From DASUSF01 sp036375275 (GTDB lineage: Bacteria; Pseudomonadota; Alphaproteobacteria; Geminicoccales; Geminicoccaceae), in NCBI GenBank assembly GCA_036375275.1, contig DASUSF010000153.1, forward strand, positions 1-10,179: a stretch of DNA of 10,179 nucleotides. The letters are read 5' to 3'. The notes under the pieces are model-generated. The model was given only the letters and a program-made list of their open reading frames with translations, did not search any database and had not been told where the DNA came from. Below, piece by piece: positions 6,935 to 10,179 of the stretch (the stretch's first letter is position 1; every line of letters starts with the position of its first letter). A program made the translations under genes and the position numbers.

Positions 6935-6958
6935 GCGCCAGCTGCCGGCACCGGCTCA
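6932..6958. terminator. Possible two-way terminator formed by the two converging stop codons
   Basis: TGAGC at 6932-6936 is the reverse complement of GCTCA at 6954-6958. These arms contain the stop codon of the caspase (TGA) and of the OmpA-like gene (TCA on this strand), and the whole intergenic stretch forms the loop. One more C-G pair is possible across a bulge. The stem is short and no T-tract follows, so efficiency is doubtful. Confidence 0.3.
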
Positions 6959-7543
6959 GGGGCCGGCGTTGACCACCTCGACCCGGCGGTTGACCGGGCT
7001 GTTCGGATCGTCCCGGTCCTTCAACGCCGACTCGCCGCAGCCGCGCGAACGCAGCCGCGAGCGATCGATCCCGTGAGCCTCGACGAGATGGCGTTCCACG
7101 GCCCTCGCGCGAGCTTCCGAGAGGGCGCGGTTCGCGCTGTCGGAGCCGACCCCGTCGGTGTGGCCGACCAGCACGAAGCGGTCGGCGCCGATCGCCGGCT
7201 TCTCGAGCGCGTCGGCGAGCACTCGGAGCTGGTCGACCGCGCTCGCCGTCAGCTCGGCCGAGCCGAACGGGAAGTTGATCTCGAGCTCGACCCGCGGCCG
7301 GCGCACGACCTTGGCCGAATCGGCATGGAACACGCCGCGCGCCTGGATCGGCGTGCAGCTGACGTCCGGCCTGGTCCACTCCTCCTCGACCACCACGCCC
7401 GGCGCCCGCGGCACGAACGCCTTGAGACGCGCCGCAAGGGCGTCCGCATCGAGGTCGTCCGCCGCCAGGACCAGGGACCCCGGAAGGTGCAGAAGAAGCA
7501 GCAGCAGCACGAAGCCGGCGCCGAGAAGCCTGATCCGCATCAT
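6956..7543 (-). CDS. OmpA-C domain peptidoglycan-binding protein
   Basis: A 195-residue exported protein. Residues 1-27 are a signal peptide with a run of six leucines (13-18), ending near SLVLA. A short mature N-terminal region (28-82, one Cys at 63) follows. The OmpA C-terminal domain (about 85-192) starts EINFPFGSAELT and carries the peptidoglycan-binding pattern GHTDGVGSDSANRALSEARARAV. In this pattern D130 and R145 correspond to the diaminopimelate-contacting pair of the family. It ends with NRRVEV. There is no N-terminal beta-barrel, so this is a soluble periplasmic or wall-bound form, not a porin. The start at 7543 is chosen because the next residues are the signal peptide. ATG 7540 and ATG 7561 are alternatives, and no start has a strong ribosome site. 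It lies 101 bp downstream of mtgA, another peptidoglycan gene, and converges with the caspase gene. Confidence 0.88.
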   Translation of the reverse strand: MMRIRLLGAGFVLLLLLLHLPGSLVLAADDLDADALAARLKAFVPRAPGVVVEEEWTRPDVSCTPIQARGVFHADSAKVVRRPRVELEINFPFGSAELTASAVDQLRVLADALEKPAIGADRFVLVGHTDGVGSDSANRALSEARARAVERHLVEAHGIDRSRLRSRGCGESALKDRDDPNSPVNRRVEVVNAGP

Positions 7544-7579
7544 GTTCCGCTCTATCGACATCGGGAGACGACGGCTCGG

Positions 7580-7585
7580 AGCATA
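7580..7585 (-). promoter_or_regulatory. Candidate -10 element (TATGCT) before the OmpA-like gene
   Basis: On the minus strand GGCTATGCTCCG lies 37 bp before the ATG at 7543. Start of transcription near 7573 would give a leader of about 30 nt. No good -35 hexamer is found 16-18 bp further upstream, so the gene may instead be read through from mtgA. A similar GGTATGCTCCG core occurs in the hairpin at 1885-1908. Confidence 0.25.
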
Positions 7586-7644
7586 GCCACCTCCGGCGCC
7601 GGCACGCCAGACCCGCGCGCGCGGCCGGAGGGGTCGCGCGCCGC

Positions 7645-8403
7645 TCAGCCGGTGCGCACGCAGTCCAGCATCGGGCCGAGCTGCCCGACCCGGTTGCGGA
7701 TGGCCGGGACGCGGCTCCGGACGTACTCCCCCGGACGGCTCGCCGACCATTCCCGCGGGTTCGGCAGCACGGCCGCGAGCAGTGCCGCCTCCTCCGGGGC
7801 GAGGTCGGACGCCGGCTTCCGGAAATGGTGCCACGCCGCCGCCTCGGCGCCATAGATGCCGGGGCCGAACTCGACGACGTTGAGGTAGACCTCGATGATC
7901 CGCGCTTTCGGCCAGAGCAGCTCGATCTGCGGCGTGAGCCAGGCCTCGATCGCCTTCCGCAGCAGCGAGCGGTCGGGCCAGAGGAACAGGTTCTTCGCGG
8001 TCTGCATGGTGATCGTGCTGGCGCCGCGGACCGCCCCGCCTCCGAGCCAGTCCTCGATCTCCGCCTCGAGCGCCTCGAGGTCGAAGCCGCCGTGCTCGCA
8101 GAACAGGTTGTCCTCGGCGGCGACCACGGCTTCCGGCAGCGCCGGCGCGATCCGCTCCAGCGGCACCCACTCCTTCGCCAGCCCCTCGCCCTCGAGGAGG
8201 CGGATCACCATCAGCGGGGTGAGCGGCACCGGGACCAGCCGGTAGGCGAGGATCAGGGCCGCCGGGGCGAGCAGCAGGACCAGAGCGAGGCCGGCGAGCC
8301 AGCGCCGGAGCCGGCGCCGCCAGCCGGACGACCCTGCCCTCTTTCTCCTTTGTCCGGTGCCCGCCTCGCGCTCACGCGCCTGGCGGGCGGTCTGCCACGG
8401 CAT
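7645..8403 (-). CDS. mtgA: Monofunctional biosynthetic peptidoglycan glycosyltransferase
   Basis: A 252-residue GT51 enzyme that polymerises lipid II into glycan strands on the periplasmic face of the inner membrane, without a transpeptidase domain. Residues 1-34 are strongly basic and cytosolic. Residues 35-55 (WLAGLALVLLLAPAALILAY) are the single membrane anchor. The GT51 motifs appear in order: AAEDNLFCEHGGFD (95-108; catalytic Glu97), RGASTITMQTAKNLFLW (126-142), RKAIEAW (149-155) and KARIIEVYLNVVEFGPGIYGAEAAA (166-190, second acidic residue Glu171). Length matches the MtgA family (about 230-250). The ATG at 8403 lies inside the end of the speB-like gene (32-bp overlap), and no later start codon precedes the anchor. 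Translation is therefore probably coupled to speB. The pairing of a metabolic gene with a cell-wall gene looks incidental but fixes their co-expression. Confidence 0.93.
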   Translation of the reverse strand: MPWQTARQAREREAGTGQRRKRAGSSGWRRRLRRWLAGLALVLLLAPAALILAYRLVPVPLTPLMVIRLLEGEGLAKEWVPLERIAPALPEAVVAAEDNLFCEHGGFDLEALEAEIEDWLGGGAVRGASTITMQTAKNLFLWPDRSLLRKAIEAWLTPQIELLWPKARIIEVYLNVVEFGPGIYGAEAAAWHHFRKPASDLAPEEAALLAAVLPNPREWSASRPGEYVRSRVPAIRNRVGQLGPMLDCVRTG

Positions 8404-9334
8404 CGGCGAGGACGCACAGGAGCTCGAACATCATGGTTGCGCCGGTGAGCGCGGTGAGGCCGGACGGGTCGAACGGGGGCGCGACCTCGACGACGTCGGA
8501 GCCGATCAGGTTCAGGCCCTGGAGCTTGCGGATCATGAGCTGCGCCTGGAGCGAGGTGAAGCCACCGATCTCGGGCGTGCCGGTGCCGGGCGCGTAGGCC
8601 GGATCGAGGCTGTCGATGTCGAAGCTCACGTAGGTCGGGCCGTCGCCGACTACCCGCCGCGCTTCCGCCATCGCCGCGTCCAGGCCCATCTCGTGGAACT
8701 CCGGCATGTAGATCACGCGCATCCCGGACTCGTGGCTGAACTTCCAGACGTCCGGGTCGTTGACGCCGCCGCGGATCCCGATCTGGATGGTGCGCTTCGG
8801 ATCGAGCAGCCCCTCCTCGACCGCGCGCGAGAACGGCGCGCCGTGGTGCTGGCTGGAGCCGAGGTAGTCGCCGCCGGTGTCGCAGTGGGCGTCGATGTGG
8901 ACCAGGCCGACCGGCCCGTCCCGCGCGATCGCGCGCATGATCGGGAGCGTGATGGAATGGTCGCCGCCGCAGCTCAGCGGCACCACGCCGGCGGCATGGA
9001 CCCGCTCGTAGAACGCCTGGATCTCCTCGTGCGAGGTCTCGAGCCGGAACGGCCGCTGGACCCACGCATCGCCGAGGTCCGCGACGGTGCACAGGTCGAA
9101 TGGCGCGATCCCGTTCGCCTGGTTGATCCGACGCATCAGGGAGGACTGGTTCCTGACCTCGCGCGGGCCGTGCCGGGTCCCGGTCCGGTTGGTGACGCCG
9201 CCGTCGAACGGCACCCCGATCAGGCCGATGTCCACGCCCGCCGGGTCCTCGCGCCAGGGTGCCCGCATGAACGTCGCGAGCCCGGTGTAGCGCGGCCGGG
9301 CGATCGGGTCCTCGAACTCGGGGAGCAGCGGCAT
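8372..9334 (-). CDS. speB: Agmatinase/guanidinobutyrase-type ureohydrolase
   Basis: A 320-residue member of the arginase/agmatinase family, releasing urea from a guanidino substrate in the cytosol with a two-metal (usually Mn) centre. All metal ligands are present: His126 in CGGDHSI, Asp148/His150/Asp152 in HIDAHCD, and Asp239/Asp241 in SFDIDSLDP. Also typical are VPFDGGVTNRTGTRHGPREVR (41-61), HHGAPFSRAVEEGLL (163-177) and DVVEVAPPFDPSG (280-292). The exact substrate cannot be read from sequence. Agmatine, 4-guanidinobutyrate and 3-guanidinopropionate are candidates, and HCDTGGD plus RRINQANGIAPFD look closer to the guanidino-acid branch (impression, not a search). ATG 9334 has GGAG 9 nt upstream; the frame stays open far upstream but without homology. 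It is the first gene of a speB-mtgA pair and is divergent from a carbamoyl-amidohydrolase gene, which suggests nitrogen salvage. Confidence 0.93.
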   Translation of the reverse strand: MPLLPEFEDPIARPRYTGLATFMRAPWREDPAGVDIGLIGVPFDGGVTNRTGTRHGPREVRNQSSLMRRINQANGIAPFDLCTVADLGDAWVQRPFRLETSHEEIQAFYERVHAAGVVPLSCGGDHSITLPIMRAIARDGPVGLVHIDAHCDTGGDYLGSSQHHGAPFSRAVEEGLLDPKRTIQIGIRGGVNDPDVWKFSHESGMRVIYMPEFHEMGLDAAMAEARRVVGDGPTYVSFDIDSLDPAYAPGTGTPEIGGFTSLQAQLMIRKLQGLNLIGSDVVEVAPPFDPSGLTALTGATMMFELLCVLADAVADRPPGA

Positions 9335-9430
9335 CGGGCGTCTCCGGCGGTGGCGGGTCGGGCCGTGTCTAGCGAGCGCGCGCCGCGCCGTCCACGCCCG
9401 CCCTTGCCCTCGCCCGGTGATTGCAGTTCT

Positions 9431-9449
9431 CTCCGTCGAAAGCACGGAG
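9431..9449 (+). promoter_or_regulatory. Hairpin that buries the ribosome site of the carbamoyl hydrolase gene
   Basis: CTCCGT (9431-9436) pairs perfectly with ACGGAG (9444-9449) around a 7-nt loop. The 3' arm is most of the Shine-Dalgarno ACGGAGG (9444-9450), which sits 7 nt before the ATG at 9458. An outer helix GGTG (9416-9419) with CACC (9454-9457), or TGCA with TGCA, could extend it to the start codon. It may limit translation unless opened. No riboswitch aptamer is recognised upstream. Confidence 0.45.
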
Positions 9450-9457
9450 GTTGCACC

Positions 9458-10179
9458 ATGAACGCGGTTCGGGTCGACGGCGGCCGGCTGTGGCAGAGCC
9501 TGATGACGATGGCCGAGATCGGCGCCACCGCGAAGGGCGGCGTCAACCGGCAGACCCTCACCGACCTGGACAAGGAGGGGCGCGACCTGTTCCGCCGCTG
9601 GTGCGAGGACGCCGGGCTCACCCTCACCATCGACCGGATGGGCTCGATGTTCGCGCGGCGTCCCGGCAGCGACGACCACCTCCCGCCCGTGATGCTCGGC
9701 AGCCACCTCGACAGCCAGCCGACCGGCGGCAAGTTCGACGGCGCGCTCGGCGTGCTCGCCGCGCTCGAGGTGATCCGGACCCTGAACGACCGCGGCATCC
9801 GGACCCGCCATCCCCTGGAGGTGGTCAACTGGACCAACGAGGAGGGCTGCCGCTTCCCGCCGGCGATGATCGCGTCCGGCGTGTTCGCCGGCGTCTTCGA
9901 CCTGGACTATGGCCTGTCGCGCACCGACCACGACGGCCGAAGCATTGGCGAGGAGCTCGCCCGGATCGGCTACGCCGGCGAGGCGCCGGTCGGCGGCCGG
10001 GAAATCCACGGCCTGTTCGAGGTGCACATCGAGCAGGGCCCGATCCTGGAAGCCGAGGATATCCACGTCGGCGTGGTGACCGGCGGCCAGGGCGCGCGCT
10101 GGTACGACTGCGCCGTGATCGGCGCGGAGACCCATGCCGGGCCGGCGCCGATGGAGAGCCGCCGCGACGCCCTCATGCA
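9458..10179 (+). CDS. M20-family N-carbamoyl amino acid hydrolase / ureidopropionase-type enzyme (5' part)
   Basis: The first 240 residues of a zinc-dependent amidohydrolase, cut by the window edge; the family is usually about 410 residues. It belongs to the hydantoinase/carbamoylase branch of M20 (HyuC/AmaB, beta-ureidopropionase, allantoate amidohydrolase). The metal-binding positions are in place: His83 in GSHLDSQ, Asp94 in GGKFDGALG, Glu128/Glu129 in NWTNEEG and His190 in VHIEQGP. His226 in ETHAGPAPM starts the dimerisation domain and normally reaches the partner's active site. The start has a strong ACGGAGG, itself inside a hairpin. The substrate (an N-carbamoyl amino acid, ureidopropionate or allantoate) is undecided. 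It is divergent from a urea-releasing ureohydrolase, with 123 bp between starts, suggesting joint use in nitrogen scavenging. It is probably cytosolic since no signal peptide is seen. Confidence 0.92.
   Translation, partial: MNAVRVDGGRLWQSLMTMAEIGATAKGGVNRQTLTDLDKEGRDLFRRWCEDAGLTLTIDRMGSMFARRPGSDDHLPPVMLGSHLDSQPTGGKFDGALGVLAALEVIRTLNDRGIRTRHPLEVVNWTNEEGCRFPPAMIASGVFAGVFDLDYGLSRTDHDGRSIGEELARIGYAGEAPVGGREIHGLFEVHIEQGPILEAEDIHVGVVTGGQGARWYDCAVIGAETHAGPAPMESRRDALM

Noticed and set aside
7489..7510. Short GCA/GAA-like microsatellite
   Set aside because: It is the leucine run of the OmpA-like signal peptide read on the other strand, not an independent repeat.
7544..8170. Upstream extension of the OmpA-like frame over mtgA
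   Set aside because: It is a different frame of the mtgA coding region. The signal peptide starts only at 7543, so the longer frame is a shadow.
9335..10135. Upstream extension of the speB-like frame (267 extra residues)
   Set aside because: The extension lies antisense to the carbamoyl hydrolase gene and has no homology. ATG 9334 has a ribosome site and begins the family-like sequence.

Overview
The window is very GC-rich (roughly 70%), has the strong third-position G/C bias that produces long antisense open frames, and is densely coded. The protein families suggest a Gram-negative alphaproteobacterium, perhaps of the Rhodospirillales/Geminicoccales type. These families are a tandem-domain universal stress protein, a GT25 protein with a C-terminal extension, a periplasmic metacaspase, a TonB-free OmpA-type protein, MtgA, and an agmatinase-like ureohydrolase. 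The taxonomic placement is inference from protein style, not a search result.

Layout. (1) 83-889 (-): a tandem universal stress protein with an FNR/FixK-type box upstream at 958-971. (2) 1148-1857: a scar of a branched-chain amino acid ABC transporter. The 3' third of a livF ATPase gene on the minus strand abuts, with no gap, the 3' third of a substrate-binding-protein gene on the plus strand. Both have lost their 5' parts, so this is an inversion or deletion breakpoint, or an assembly chimera. (3) 1988-3505 (-): a large multidomain lipoprotein ending in a DUF4384-like domain. (4) 3708-5210 (-): a GT25-like glycosyltransferase with a low-complexity linker and a second C-terminal domain. (5) 5381-6934 (+): a secreted metacaspase-like protease, also ending in a DUF4384-like domain. 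(6) 6956-7543 (-): an OmpA-C peptidoglycan-binding protein, converging on the caspase gene. (7) 7645-8403 (-): mtgA, a monofunctional peptidoglycan glycosyltransferase that overlaps the end of the speB-like gene (8372-9334, -). (8) 9458-10179 (+, runs off the window): an M20-family N-carbamoyl amino acid hydrolase / ureidopropionase-type enzyme, divergent from the ureohydrolase.

How they may work together. The stretch from about 1988 to 8403 is almost entirely cell-envelope biology: lipoprotein, surface glycosyltransferase, exported caspase, peptidoglycan-anchored OmpA-like protein and peptidoglycan polymerase. The lipoprotein and the caspase share an equivalent C-terminal DUF4384-like domain. 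This makes an envelope-located caspase module the most interesting hypothesis in the window. The right end (speB-like plus carbamoyl hydrolase, divergently transcribed) looks like a nitrogen-scavenging pair acting on guanidino and ureido/carbamoyl compounds. No tRNA, rRNA, CRISPR array, insertion sequence or phage gene was seen.
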